From assembly GCA_035638255.1 (NCBI GenBank), contig DASRAJ010000108.1, forward strand, positions 1-64,000: a DNA stretch of 64,000 bases, given 5' to 3'. Source of the DNA: DASRAJ01 sp035638255 (GTDB lineage: Bacteria; Bacteroidota; Bacteroidia; Chitinophagales; UBA10324). The notes beneath the pieces were generated by a model. That model saw only the letters and a list, made by a program, of their open reading frames with translations, did no database searches and was not told where the DNA came from. The translations under genes were made by a program, and so were the position numbers. Below, one piece after another: positions 43,613 through 53,500 of this stretch. The stretch's first letter is position 1. Each line of letters starts with the position of its first letter.

Positions 43613-44356
43613 ATGAGAAAATTTTTTTTAAGCATTGCGGTTTTAGTAGCGTACACCGCGGGAGCTTTTGCTCAAACAGCAGCTGCCCCCAAAACCTACC
43701 AGATGGTTCAGATCATGATGATCAAACCCAAGCAAGGACAAGAGAAAGCATTTGAAGATGCAGTGAAGGCACATGATGCAAAATTTCATTCAGGCGCTTA
43801 TGCCGCACAGTTGTGGGCTGTTACTTATGGAAAAGGCAGTGATGGCTGGTATGTGTGGAGAATGGGTCCCCTCATGTACACAGATATGGATAAACAGCCG
43901 CAAGGCAACAAAGATCACGATGATGATTGGTCAAAAACTGTTGATCCTCACGTTCAGGAATACGGTGAAACGAATTTCTGGAAACTGCAGGATGATCTGT
44001 CATATACACCTGCCAATTACAATCCCCAAAATCTTGACGTCTGGATTATTGACATTAAGCCGGGTATGCGCTACCAGTTTGCTGATCTTATGAAGAAGTG
44101 GAAAGCAATGTGGGAAGCAAAAAAGTATCCGTACGCAATGCGCGTTTCATATAATGATATGTTCAGTGGAGATGGAGGAGCAGACGCAGGAATTGTTTTC
44201 AGCTTCAACCACTTTGCAGAATTTGATGATCCGAATAACGATTGGCGCAAAGACTATGAAGAAATGAATGGACCGGGATCGTGGGATAACTTTTGGAAGG
44301 CATGGAACGCTTGTGTTAATTCCACTTCAGAACAAATACGTGCACTCGTTAAGTAG
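43613..44356 (+). CDS. Secreted protein with two ferredoxin-like (ABM-type) halves, function unknown
   Basis: A 247-residue protein with a signal peptide (residues 1-20, GAFAQ). The mature sequence appears to hold two similar halves: YQMVQIMMIKPKQGQEKAFE...WAVTYGKGSDGWYVWRMGP (about 29-88) and LDVWIIDIKPGMRYQFADLMKKW...MRVSYNDMFSGDGGADAGIVFSF (about 139-205). This beta-alpha-beta pattern suits dimeric alpha/beta-barrel (ABM/EthD-like) folds. The C-terminal region is rich in Trp (GSWDNFWKAWNA). I know no functional assignment. A strong terminator follows, so it is monocistronic. Confidence 0.7.
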   Translation: MRKFFLSIAVLVAYTAGAFAQTAAAPKTYQMVQIMMIKPKQGQEKAFEDAVKAHDAKFHSGAYAAQLWAVTYGKGSDGWYVWRMGPLMYTDMDKQPQGNKDHDDDWSKTVDPHVQEYGETNFWKLQDDLSYTPANYNPQNLDVWIIDIKPGMRYQFADLMKKWKAMWEAKKYPYAMRVSYNDMFSGDGGADAGIVFSFNHFAEFDDPNNDWRKDYEEMNGPGSWDNFWKAWNACVNSTSEQIRALVK

Positions 44357-44374
44357 AAATTATTTTTTGAATTG

Positions 44375-44416
44375 AAAAAACTTCCGGTCTTTCCATCGAG
44401 AGCTCGGAAGTTTTTT
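44375..44416 (+). terminator. Rho-independent terminator, 12-bp stem
   Basis: AAAAAACTTCCG (44375-44386) pairs perfectly with CGGAAGTTTTTT (44405-44416) around an 18-nt loop, 18 bp after the stop of the secreted protein gene. The A/T tracts make it work in either direction. Confidence 0.8.
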
Positions 44417-44461
44417 ACGTAGTAAACAAACCAGGTTCCTAATCAAAAAAATAACTAACAA

Positions 44462-45175
44462 ATGGACAGACCACGAGTGATTTGCCACATGATGTCAACC
44501 GTAGATGGCAGAATCGTTGCAGGCAATTGGGGCAGTAAGAAAAAGATAAAATCCTTCACGGCTATTTACGAAAGATGTCACAAGACATTCAACAGCGAGG
44601 CATGGATGGTGGGAAGGGTAACAATGGAAAAGCACTTTGCCGACGACAAAAAACCACAGCTTGCAAAAGTTAATGGTCCCGTTGCGAGAGATACATTTGT
44701 CGGTGACAAGAATGCAAAGTCATTTGCCATTGCAGTAGATGCGAAAGGAAAACTCCATTGGCGAAACAATGAAATTGACGGCGACCATATTATTGAACTT
44801 TTGACTGAGCAGGTAAGCGATGCATACTTACATTACCTGCAGCAGAAAAGCATCTCATACATTGTTTCGGGAAAAAAGGAACTTGATTTCAAGTCTGCAC
44901 TCAAGCAACTGCGCAAATTATTTTCAATACAAACAATCATGCTCGAAGGTGGAGGTAATATCAACGGCTCATTGCTCAATGAAGGACTCATTGATGAACT
45001 CAGCTTATTAATTGCTCCCGTTGCTGATGGTACTCCTCAATCGCCCACTACATTTGATGTGAGTGATCATCTCAGAAAAAAATCTGCTTCGCCTTTACAT
45101 CTTTCAGAAGTGAAACAAATGGAGCATGATGTTTTATGGTTGAAGTATCGTATGAACACCAGGAAATCTCATTAA
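44462..45175 (+). CDS. RibD C-terminal/dihydrofolate-reductase-fold protein
   Basis: A 237-residue protein with the RibD_C (bifunctional deaminase-reductase C-terminal) fold: ICHMMSTVDGRIVAGNWG (8-25), MVGRVTMEKHF (54-64), SYIVSGKKELDF and IMLEGGGNINGSLLNEGLIDELSLLIAPVADG. Such stand-alone proteins bind NADPH; some act in riboflavin synthesis, others on unknown pterin-like substrates. No deaminase domain or rib gene is adjacent, so a riboflavin role is not supported by context. Confidence 0.87.
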   Translation: MDRPRVICHMMSTVDGRIVAGNWGSKKKIKSFTAIYERCHKTFNSEAWMVGRVTMEKHFADDKKPQLAKVNGPVARDTFVGDKNAKSFAIAVDAKGKLHWRNNEIDGDHIIELLTEQVSDAYLHYLQQKSISYIVSGKKELDFKSALKQLRKLFSIQTIMLEGGGNINGSLLNEGLIDELSLLIAPVADGTPQSPTTFDVSDHLRKKSASPLHLSEVKQMEHDVLWLKYRMNTRKSH

Positions 45176-45252
45176 GTATATCCAAAGGCAAATCCCTATA
45201 AACCCTCATTAGCGCAAGCTACTTATTGTGGCTACTCTGCGAAAGCGAGAAC

Positions 45253-45277
45253 CTTGTGCCGGAAAAGGAGGCACAAG
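45253..45277. terminator. Hairpin between convergent genes
   Basis: CTTGTGCC (45253-45260) pairs with GGCACAAG (45270-45277) around nine bases. It sits in the 188-bp gap between the RibD-like gene and the minus-strand T9SS gene; with no T run it is only a possible terminator. Confidence 0.35.
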
Positions 45278-45363
45278 TTCGTCTGCATTTTAACATAGGT
45301 TAAAACTTGGGACCCATTGTGGAAACAAACACGGACGATGGGCAGAAAACGTTGATTCATTGG

Positions 45364-48150
45364 TTACTTACCATTCATTTTAATGATCTTTCCGGAAAAA
45401 GTATTCCCATCAGCTCGCACCATCAGAAAGTAAACTGAAGGAAAAAATTTTTCTGCGTGAATTGACAGAGAAGATTTATTTGAAATGGATTGTTCTAAAA
45501 TTTTCTCTCCAAGTACATTAAATATTTCAAGGTTGCCCTTGGCAATCGGTATAGATGTGCGAATGATGAATTCAACAGTAAACGGATTGGGAGAAATGGT
45601 AAATGAGAAGGGAACAGGTGCACTTGCGTTGGTACACACCTCAACATCGAGATTCTGAGTGCTTGTAGAAAGGCATCCAAACGTATCAGTATAGGAATAA
45701 GTTATTGCGTGTGCGCCAGCTCCAGCGATACCAGGATAGAAAAAATCTCCTATTACTCCATCACCTGAATATGAGCCTCCCGGCGGATCACCATTGATTA
45801 GTTCGAATGCAGAGCCGCTCATGCACAATATAGTGTCGAATGGAACAAGCGTGGCATAAAAAGTATCCGTTGTGATCTCTACAATTACTGTTGTATCAGT
45901 TTTGCAAATGTTCCATACAATGCAACTGTAACTTCCATCTTCTGTAGCGAAGTAATTGTAGTTGTGTGCTCCGGGAATTATTGAATCATTCTTTAACCAC
46001 TTATGGTGGAATCCTGAACCAGAATTCGTAATGAGTTCTGCGGGATTGCCCTGACAGATTGTGTTATTGCCAATCAAGGTTATAAATGCAGAAAATGTAG
46101 ATTGTTTATTGAGATGAATAATATTGGAAGTATCTACTCCGCAGTAATCATAAATCACGCAGTAGTAATCGCCTCCTTTAGTAGCTGTGAAAGTGGCATC
46201 ATCAGAAACGAAGTCATCATTGCGATACCATTCGAGCCTTCCGCTTGAATCATTATTGATAGCATAAAGAACTACTGTATCACCCGCACAAAATTCTGTG
46301 ATACCATTACTTGAAATTGTGATTTCAGGTTTTATTCGTACTTGAACTTTGATTGAATCCATGAATATACCACATGCTGAAGTAGCTGTCACCGAGTATA
46401 CCGTTGTTGTCTCAGGAAATGCAAGCACAGAAGCCCCTGTTGTTGATGACAATCCTGTGGCAGGTGACCATTGATATGAATCCGCATTGGCTGCTCCTAT
46501 TGTAACTGAATCACCTTTGCAAATAGTAGCAGGACCCGAAGTGAGTATTGTATTGATAGGTATATTAATTCCATTATTGCAGTCAGTTGTGTAAGGACTT
46601 GATGAAACAATTCTTATCCGATAATCCAATCCAGATGGAATGGAAAAAGGTATGGTCACCGAAATTGATCCTGATGAATCGCTCGTAATTGTTCCAATCA
46701 CTACGGGGCTGTTAAAACTTCCGTTCAAATTTGACAGCTCTGCTGTAAAAATATTTCCTGGATTGAAAGCAGTATTCACTTCGTAATTCAATGTGAAAGA
46801 CGAACCACTGCACACTGGAGAAACCGTGATTGGATCAATAAGCACAGGACAAGTGGAGCGAAGCTTCCCAAAAAAATAATCATACCATGGTGCACTACTG
46901 TACAGGATTATTGAGTCAAGTTTGATTGAGTCGGCATAGTAACCGCTCACGAAAGTATCACCCCGGGGAGAACTGCTTAATCCTGTGCCAATGCCATGAT
47001 CGTATTCTGCGCCCTTAACCCATTTTACTTTTCCTGCTGAATCTACCTCACAAACAAAAAACAATCCCTCAACATAAAATGTATCGTAGTGACAATTCCA
47101 ACAGTAGCCAGTTGAAACAATGTTGTTGCGATTATTAAGATCGAAAGCCAGCATAATATTCTGTCCGCAGGCGGTGCATGGTACGAATGATTTTGCCCAA
47201 TCGAAATTTCCATTCTCATCCAGCTTTGCAAGATAAGGTACGAAGTCAGCCCCGTTCTTTTCAAGAGTGTCACTTCCAATTATTACCTGGTATCCATCTC
47301 CGTAACCCCCAGAATAAGTCTGGCCATTTCCGTTAACGGCGATCAAGGAACCTCCGTCAATATTTGTCTGATCAAATTTCCAATCAAGACTTCCTTCTGG
47401 ATTTAGCTTGGTCACCGTGCCATTAGAAAAATAGGATTCACCGTCAGAAGAAACAGCCAGCCCTGCTCCCCAAGCAGTTGTCCATGCGCAAATAGGAGTA
47501 GCCCACTGTGCTTCACCTTGAGAATTGTATTTGACAATGTAGCTGAGTTCGTTACAAGAAGAATCAATCAATATGTTGTCGAACTCAATCGGATCATTTG
47601 CATATTCGGTACCGCACAAGTAAATATTTCCCCAAGCATCGAAATCAATATCACCAGGATAAACGCCATCACCGCCAAGTGTATGTACCTCTTTGACCCA
47701 TTGAAAATTTCCGCTCGAATCGTACTTGGCAATAAAAGTACTTGGTGAGTTAGGATAAGTTCCTTGATTGTGCAGTGTTATATTTCCAAAAATCATATCA
47801 TTATTAAAACCGGATGAAATGTAAACGTTGGAAAACTGATCAACATCAAATTCATCCTGGTATATGGGAGTACCTGAAATTGAACGAACCCATTTGAATG
47901 TTCCATCGCCGCTGAACTTTGCGACCATTAATCCGGGACCAGTCAGTGTAATTCCTGCCACCACGATGGAGTCATCATAACCATCGAAGAGATAAAAGTT
48001 TCCGAAGTTATCAGCTTTCACAAGGGGATAATCATACCAACCTGTGAAATAAAAAGGAGCTGATTTTGCCCATTCAAATTGAGGTGCTTGCGCCCCAATT
48101 TCTTCAATGGAAAGAAGAGTCAGAAATAAATTGAATAAAATAAATTTCAT
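45364..48150 (-). CDS. Secreted SBBP/Ig-like protein with T9SS type A sorting domain
   Basis: A 928-residue protein. ATG 48150 (MKFILFNLFLTLL) opens a proper signal peptide ending EIGAQA; an in-frame start at 48324 would add 58 residues with no signal-peptide character and is rejected. Residues about 20-460 hold SBBP-like repeats (FGNFYLFDGYDDSIVVAGI; FIAKYDSSGNFQWVKEVH). Ig-like units follow (SGPATICKGDSVTIGAANAD; TFSAFITLIGNNTICQGNP; CMSGSAFELINGDPPGG), and a T9SS C-terminal domain ends the protein (FTISPNPFTVEFIIRTS to FSGKIIKMNGK). It probably decorates the cell surface. Confidence 0.9.
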   Translation of the reverse strand: MKFILFNLFLTLLSIEEIGAQAPQFEWAKSAPFYFTGWYDYPLVKADNFGNFYLFDGYDDSIVVAGITLTGPGLMVAKFSGDGTFKWVRSISGTPIYQDEFDVDQFSNVYISSGFNNDMIFGNITLHNQGTYPNSPSTFIAKYDSSGNFQWVKEVHTLGGDGVYPGDIDFDAWGNIYLCGTEYANDPIEFDNILIDSSCNELSYIVKYNSQGEAQWATPICAWTTAWGAGLAVSSDGESYFSNGTVTKLNPEGSLDWKFDQTNIDGGSLIAVNGNGQTYSGGYGDGYQVIIGSDTLEKNGADFVPYLAKLDENGNFDWAKSFVPCTACGQNIMLAFDLNNRNNIVSTGYCWNCHYDTFYVEGLFFVCEVDSAGKVKWVKGAEYDHGIGTGLSSSPRGDTFVSGYYADSIKLDSIILYSSAPWYDYFFGKLRSTCPVLIDPITVSPVCSGSSFTLNYEVNTAFNPGNIFTAELSNLNGSFNSPVVIGTITSDSSGSISVTIPFSIPSGLDYRIRIVSSSPYTTDCNNGINIPINTILTSGPATICKGDSVTIGAANADSYQWSPATGLSSTTGASVLAFPETTTVYSVTATSACGIFMDSIKVQVRIKPEITISSNGITEFCAGDTVVLYAINNDSSGRLEWYRNDDFVSDDATFTATKGGDYYCVIYDYCGVDTSNIIHLNKQSTFSAFITLIGNNTICQGNPAELITNSGSGFHHKWLKNDSIIPGAHNYNYFATEDGSYSCIVWNICKTDTTVIVEITTDTFYATLVPFDTILCMSGSAFELINGDPPGGSYSGDGVIGDFFYPGIAGAGAHAITYSYTDTFGCLSTSTQNLDVEVCTNASAPVPFSFTISPNPFTVEFIIRTSIPIAKGNLEIFNVLGEKILEQSISNKSSLSIHAEKFFPSVYFLMVRADGNTFSGKIIKMNGK

Positions 48151-48454
48151 AGGATAATACAAGGTCGAAATTTTGAAATACTCGTGTGAAAATAAAAAAA
48201 AGAATGATGTGAGTCTGACTTCTGAAATTATTACACCCGCCGTGTCCTGATGCAGCAAGAAAGAAATATCTTGATTTGGAATTAATTCGGTGAAGCGTAG
48301 CGGGCACTCGTTCGCTCCGGACAAAAGCCTGGCTGCAAACGAGCGCCAGTTTGATGATCACATTTTTTATCTTTAAAATTCGCTTTGATAAATCCACATG
48401 TTGTATTCTGCTGTAAGTACAATATTCAGCCATACAGAGTTTCTGCCCACTCAT
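48151..48454. other. Intergenic stretch without a credible gene
   Basis: This 304-bp gap holds the upstream region of the T9SS gene and the 3' side of the SDR gene. An open frame runs through it on the minus strand, but it lacks a signal, domain or biased codon use. No promoter box of the TAnnTTTG type was found and no repeat of the families described elsewhere is present. Confidence 0.5.
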
Positions 48455-49297
48455 CTACGAGTCTTCATGTGCGAGGGAGCTTGACAGGTCACGATAAGCG
48501 TTGATCTGCTGCTGAAGCACAGCGATCACCTGCTCTGCGGTGCCAATGGCATCTACGCCTGCAATAAACCGGCGCGGCGGATCTTCCCGGTTCGAGATTG
48601 TAATCAGCGCCTGAGCAAACTTGGCTGGGTCACCGGACTGCTGACCATTCTGCGCCTTCCACCACTGCATTTGCTGCACCCGGCGCTCGTTGTAATCCTC
48701 GATGTGTCCTTCTGCGTAATTCGTTGATTCCTCCGTGAGAAGCTCAGTGCGAAAGAAGCCCGGATTGACAATGGTAGTGTGAATGCCAAACGGCGCGACC
48801 TCTGGTTGCAACGACTCCATCCAACCCTCGACGCCAAACTTCGACGCGGCGTAGGCGGTACCAAATTCAAAGCCGACAAGGCCCGCAGTCGAGGAGATCG
48901 AGATAATCAATCCTGAACGCTGCCTGCGCATAACTGGCAGTACAGCGCGGGTTACGTTCATAGGGCCGATGAGGCTTGCGGACAACTGCATCTCCATCTG
49001 CTCCGGTGTGAGTTCCTCAAAGAAGCCTGCATAAAAGCTTGCTGCATTGTTCACCAACACATCTATGCTGCCAAACCGGGCAACAGCAGCCTGGACGGAA
49101 GCTTCGGCATCAGCAGGCTTTGTAACATCCAGTTTTGTGATTAATAAATCCTCACTCTCACCCAGAGCTTTAGCTAGCTTATCAGTATTTCGACCAGTAG
49201 CGATAACCTTGTAGTCGCCAGCTAATGCTGCCTTGGCGATATCCAGCCCCATACCACGTCCGGCACCGGTAATGAACCAAACTTTTTTATTACTCAT
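48455..49297 (-). CDS. Short-chain dehydrogenase/reductase, GC-rich, probably acquired
   Basis: A 280-residue classical SDR with TGAGRGMG (10-17), NNAA (83-86, VLVNNAASFYAG) and the catalytic S136, Y149, K153. Three 60-base lines counted in the gene average about 55% G+C, while nearby genes look much more A+T-rich. A textbook Shine-Dalgarno sequence AAAGGAGA (49306-49313) stands eight bases before the ATG, which is unusual in this window. Both points suggest recent horizontal transfer. It starts 28 bp after the aldo/keto reductase stop, so the two probably form an operon. Substrate unknown. Confidence 0.9.
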   Translation of the reverse strand: MSNKKVWFITGAGRGMGLDIAKAALAGDYKVIATGRNTDKLAKALGESEDLLITKLDVTKPADAEASVQAAVARFGSIDVLVNNAASFYAGFFEELTPEQMEMQLSASLIGPMNVTRAVLPVMRRQRSGLIISISSTAGLVGFEFGTAYAASKFGVEGWMESLQPEVAPFGIHTTIVNPGFFRTELLTEESTNYAEGHIEDYNERRVQQMQWWKAQNGQQSGDPAKFAQALITISNREDPPRRFIAGVDAIGTAEQVIAVLQQQINAYRDLSSSLAHEDS

Positions 49298-49305
49298 ATT
49301 TTTTT

Positions 49306-49313
49306 TCTCCTTT
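49306..49313 (-). promoter_or_regulatory. Strong Shine-Dalgarno sequence AAAGGAGA
   Basis: On the minus strand AAAGGAGA lies eight bases upstream of the SDR ATG at 49297. Bacteroidota genes rarely depend on such a site, and the other starts checked in this window do not have one; it fits a gene from another phylum. Confidence 0.65.
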
Positions 49314-49325
49314 ATTATTTAAGCT

Positions 49326-50333
49326 TTAGCGTCCTACAAGTTTTTGCAAGTGCTCAGGATAGCGTTCACCCTGAACTTTAATTTTTGAAGAAGCATTTTC
49401 AATTTCATTCAGTTCATCGGTTGTAAATTCAACAGTAACAGCACCGATGTTTTCTTCCAAGCGGTGCAACTTTGTTGTTCCCGGAATGGGAACAATCCAG
49501 GGCCTTTGTGCAAGCAGCCAGGCGAGAGCAACTTGTGCAGGCGTTGCATTTTTCTGTTGAGCAATTTTGCCAAGCAAATCAACGAATGACTGATTTGTTT
49601 TTCGTGCCTCCGGGGAAAAACGGGGAACAACATTCCGGAAATCGGAACTGTCGAACTTTGTGTTCTCATTTATTTTTCCTGTGAGAAAACCTTTACCCAG
49701 GGGACTGAAAGGAACAAAACCGATTCCGAGTTCTTGAAGAGCTGGCAACAATTCCGCTTCGGGTTGTCGCCACCATAACGAGTATTCACTCTGGACAGCA
49801 GTAAGAGGTTGCACTGCATGTGCTTTGCGAATTGTGTTGACCCCGGCTTCCGAAAGTCCGAAGTGCTTCACCTTTCCTTCTTTAATCAGATCTTTCACAG
49901 CACCTGCAACATCTTCAATCGGGACATTCAAATCAACACGGTGCTGATAGAATAAATCAATAGCATCCACTTTCAATCGCCTGAGTGATGCTTCTGCAAC
50001 TTCTCTAATGTGCCCGGGGCGGCTGTCTAAATCACTCCACCTGCCGCTGTCATGAACATTTGGTTTGAAACCAAACTTTGTTGCAATAACAACCTGCCCC
50101 TTGAATGGTGCTAATGCTTCGCCAACAAGTTCTTCATTTATGAATGGCCCATACGCTTCTGCAGTATCAAAAAATGTAATTCCCTTTTCAACGGCTGAAC
50201 GAATCAGTGAAATCATTTCCTTTTTATCAGCAGCAGGACCGAGACCGAAACTCATACCCATGCAGCCAAGTCCGAGTGCAGATACTTCAAGATTGCCCTT
50301 GCCCAGTTTGCGTTTTTGAATTTTAGTATCCAT
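49326..50333 (-). CDS. Aldo/keto reductase
   Basis: A 335-residue NADPH-dependent aldo/keto reductase with the complete catalytic tetrad D56, Y61, K86, H131 (FFDTAEAYG; IATKFGF; FYQHRVD). The C-terminal cofactor site PIPGTTKLHRLEENIGA is typical of the AKR13/YakC-like subgroup, which reduces aldehydes and short carbonyls. G+C content appears closer to the local background than in the downstream SDR gene, with AT-rich stretches near the 3' end. The 28-bp spacing to that SDR suggests shared transcription and perhaps use on related carbonyl substrates. Confidence 0.93.
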   Translation of the reverse strand: MDTKIQKRKLGKGNLEVSALGLGCMGMSFGLGPAADKKEMISLIRSAVEKGITFFDTAEAYGPFINEELVGEALAPFKGQVVIATKFGFKPNVHDSGRWSDLDSRPGHIREVAEASLRRLKVDAIDLFYQHRVDLNVPIEDVAGAVKDLIKEGKVKHFGLSEAGVNTIRKAHAVQPLTAVQSEYSLWWRQPEAELLPALQELGIGFVPFSPLGKGFLTGKINENTKFDSSDFRNVVPRFSPEARKTNQSFVDLLGKIAQQKNATPAQVALAWLLAQRPWIVPIPGTTKLHRLEENIGAVTVEFTTDELNEIENASSKIKVQGERYPEHLQKLVGR

Positions 50334-50518
50334 AATTATTCTGTTTTAATTTCAGTGCGAAGTTCGGCAAGAAGCCGTATCCTCAACAACAAAAATCAAA
50401 CAGACAATTCGAAATTCAAACAATGAGCACTAACCGAAATAATTCTTTAAGTTTACTCTGTTAAGTTTCAGTTCCTGAAAGAAAAACCAACACGTACAGC
50501 AACAAAAAATTTTCGCCC

Positions 50519-53500
50519 ATGAAAAAACAAATTACACAACTCGTATTTCATACTTCAGTTCTCACCCTTTTGTTTGCGCTGCCATTCACACGCACTTTTG
50601 CACAGCAAACAATTCAACTTTACTATGAAGATTTTAATGGCGGCACACCGGGTTTCACTCTCAACACGGCAACGAATGTGAGCAACGCTACGGGTCCCAA
50701 TCAGTGGATCATCAATAGCAACTATTCCGGAGGTGGATTGTACCAGGACACACCGGATGAAACACAAACACAGAGCGGCACCATCGCCGGTGCGCCGTTC
50801 AGTAATTACCTGCACGTGTATGATGTAAACAATGCAGGCACCTGCTCAAATGCGAATTATGATCCCAACAGTGCGAGTGATCAAATGGCAATCATGAACA
50901 CGAGTTTCTGCACACTCGCGCTAACGGATGTGACGCTCACATTTTTTTACATCGGTGAAGGCAATGCAAGTGATAACCTGAAACTCTATTACAGCATTGA
51001 CGGTGGCAGCACATGGATTCAAACAGGACAGGGCGCATACTATGGTCAGTCACTCTGGAAATATGAAATCGTTACCGATCCTGCTTTCAACAACCAGCTT
51101 GATTTGCGATTTGCATGGCGCTGGGTGAATGGCAATGGCGCTGTTGCTTCTCTTGGTTTTGGTGTTGATGACATTATTGTTGTTGGAACGTACGATGATG
51201 TCAACAATCCTGTTGAACTCACCATTACAAGCGTGTCGCCCAATCCCGTTTGTCAGGGAGGCTATCTTTTTATCTTCTGGGATTTATCGGCGCCCTTGTG
51301 TGATGGCACCTATGATATTTTACTTTCAAATGCGTTTGGAAATTTCTCGAATCCAACTGACCTCGGGGTGTTCAACATTCTGGCAGGAGATACATCCGGC
51401 GGTATTGCTGCCATCATTCCATCGATCACTCCGCCCGGTGGTTGTTATGAAGTGATGATAGTACGTGTGTCGCCGCTGCCCACCATTACGGGCACGGCGA
51501 GTATTTGCTTCGAGGTTGAAGATTGTCCCAACGTGATCACCACCCTGCAACCTGTGGTGACGTATGGCCCGGATACCTTGTGCGTGCACAGTGTAATCGA
51601 AGTTCCGTTTTATTCTACCGGCGTTTATAATTTCAATAATCAATATGTGGCAGAGCTGAGTGATGCCAGTGGAAGTTTTGCGACTCCGACTCTCATCAAT
51701 TCCGTACTCGATTACAATACTTATGATCCCGCGTATGGTTCGCCTCCCGGTTCTGTTTCCGGACTTGTGCCTGACGTGCCTGATGGCTGCGGATATATGG
51801 TGAGAGTTCGTTCCACCGCTCCCGTTGCCACCGGCAGTCCATGGGGGCCTTTCTGCATTCATCATTGTGATGTTACTACCAATTATATGCAGGACATCAG
51901 CGCATGTATTTCTAACAATGTAGGTATTGACACTTTTGTTCATGTCGATATAAATTCATGGAACAACAACACAACTTACCTTCCGGGCAATCAGTTCGAG
52001 ATTCAGGTGCTGAGTTCGATGACGTATGCAATTCTGAATACAGGAGGTTTGGGCTCCATCGCATCAACTACAAGTTGCGATGTGCCGTTGCATATTCCGG
52101 GATTAAATCAACTCGTTGGTATTCTCGGCTCGCCCGGTGTGGGAGTATATTACATGCGGGTGATAGCAACTAATTCTTCTCCTTCATGGGATAGTTTAGG
52201 TACCCTCGTTCATCTTACGATCGGCCATCCCGACTCTATTCCTCCTACAATAACTCCTGATGACACTATTGTGTGCAACAATGTGATTTCAGGAATTACT
52301 ATTAACCCGTACAATGCATACACGATGGGATCGCAATACCAGTGGTATTCGCCTTCATTCAATAACGGTCAGCCTTTCATCTGGGACTACAATCCGCTAC
52401 TCATCAATTGGAATGGTGCGCCTATCGGAACTTACTGGTTTACGGTGCGGGAATTAAATTACGGCTGCTGGGGACCCTGGAGTGATACTGTATATGTTCA
52501 TGTGATTGGCATTCCATCGCAAACGATTGCTGGTCCTATTAATGTGTGCGTGGGTGATACTGCCACCTATACTACTACCTTCCTCGCAGGAACTTATTAC
52601 AGTTGGACAGGCACACTGTTAAATATTATTGACACCGCTAACAATGAGGTCACCATTGTTTTTGATACAGCAGGAACAGCTCACCTGAATTTATTTGCTT
52701 TGAATCAATGCGGCCAGAGCAATGGTACAAAAACAATCACTGTGCATCCATTGCCCACCCCTCCGGTGATTACTCAGAGCAATGACTCATTGATAAGCAC
52801 TTCTGCTATAAGCTATCAATGGTATCTCGATGGGAATATAATTCCCGGAGCTACTTCTCAAGTCCTTGTTATCAGTCAAACAGGAACCTATGTAGTGGTA
52901 ATTTCAAACTCGAATGGCTGCCATGCTGCTGACACCCTTATAGTAAGCCCCTTTGTAAGTTTTTCTGTTCCTGACCCCATAATCTGTCAAAAATTTTGTA
53001 TCAACTTCACGGATCAATCCACAAACAATCCCACAGCATGGCAATGGTTTTTTCCGGGAGGCGCTCCCTCCTCTTCGACTGATCAAAACCCGGCAAACAT
53101 CTGCTATAATACACCCGGCATGTATGATGTGACGCTCATTACTACCAATGCTAATGGAAATGATACACTCACTCACCCCAATTACATCACGGTATATCCA
53201 ACGCCACCGTTTCCAACCATTACGCAAAATGGTTACGTACTCACGTGCAGTCCTGCCTATGCATATCAATGGCAATACAATTCCTATGATATTCCCGGAG
53301 CCACCAATCAATCCTATACTGTAATCCAATCGGGTTTATATACTGTGAAGGTTACAGATTCCAATGGTTGTGTAAATGCTGCAAGTAAGGAAGTGTTGAT
53401 TTCCGGTATCGGTGAAGTGAATGATGAATCTATTCTTATTTCCCCGAGTCTCTCTAATGGTAACTTTACTATTGAATGGCTGAACGGTTTAGCTGCTAAT

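Noticed and set aside
48104..48454. Minus-strand open frame of 116 codons before the T9SS gene
   Set aside because: No signal, domain or coding bias, and it overlaps the start of the T9SS gene in another frame.
51326..51943. Minus-strand open frame of 205 codons inside the large T9SS gene
   Set aside because: An antisense reading of a well-supported gene; sequence is Ile/Arg/His-rich without a family.
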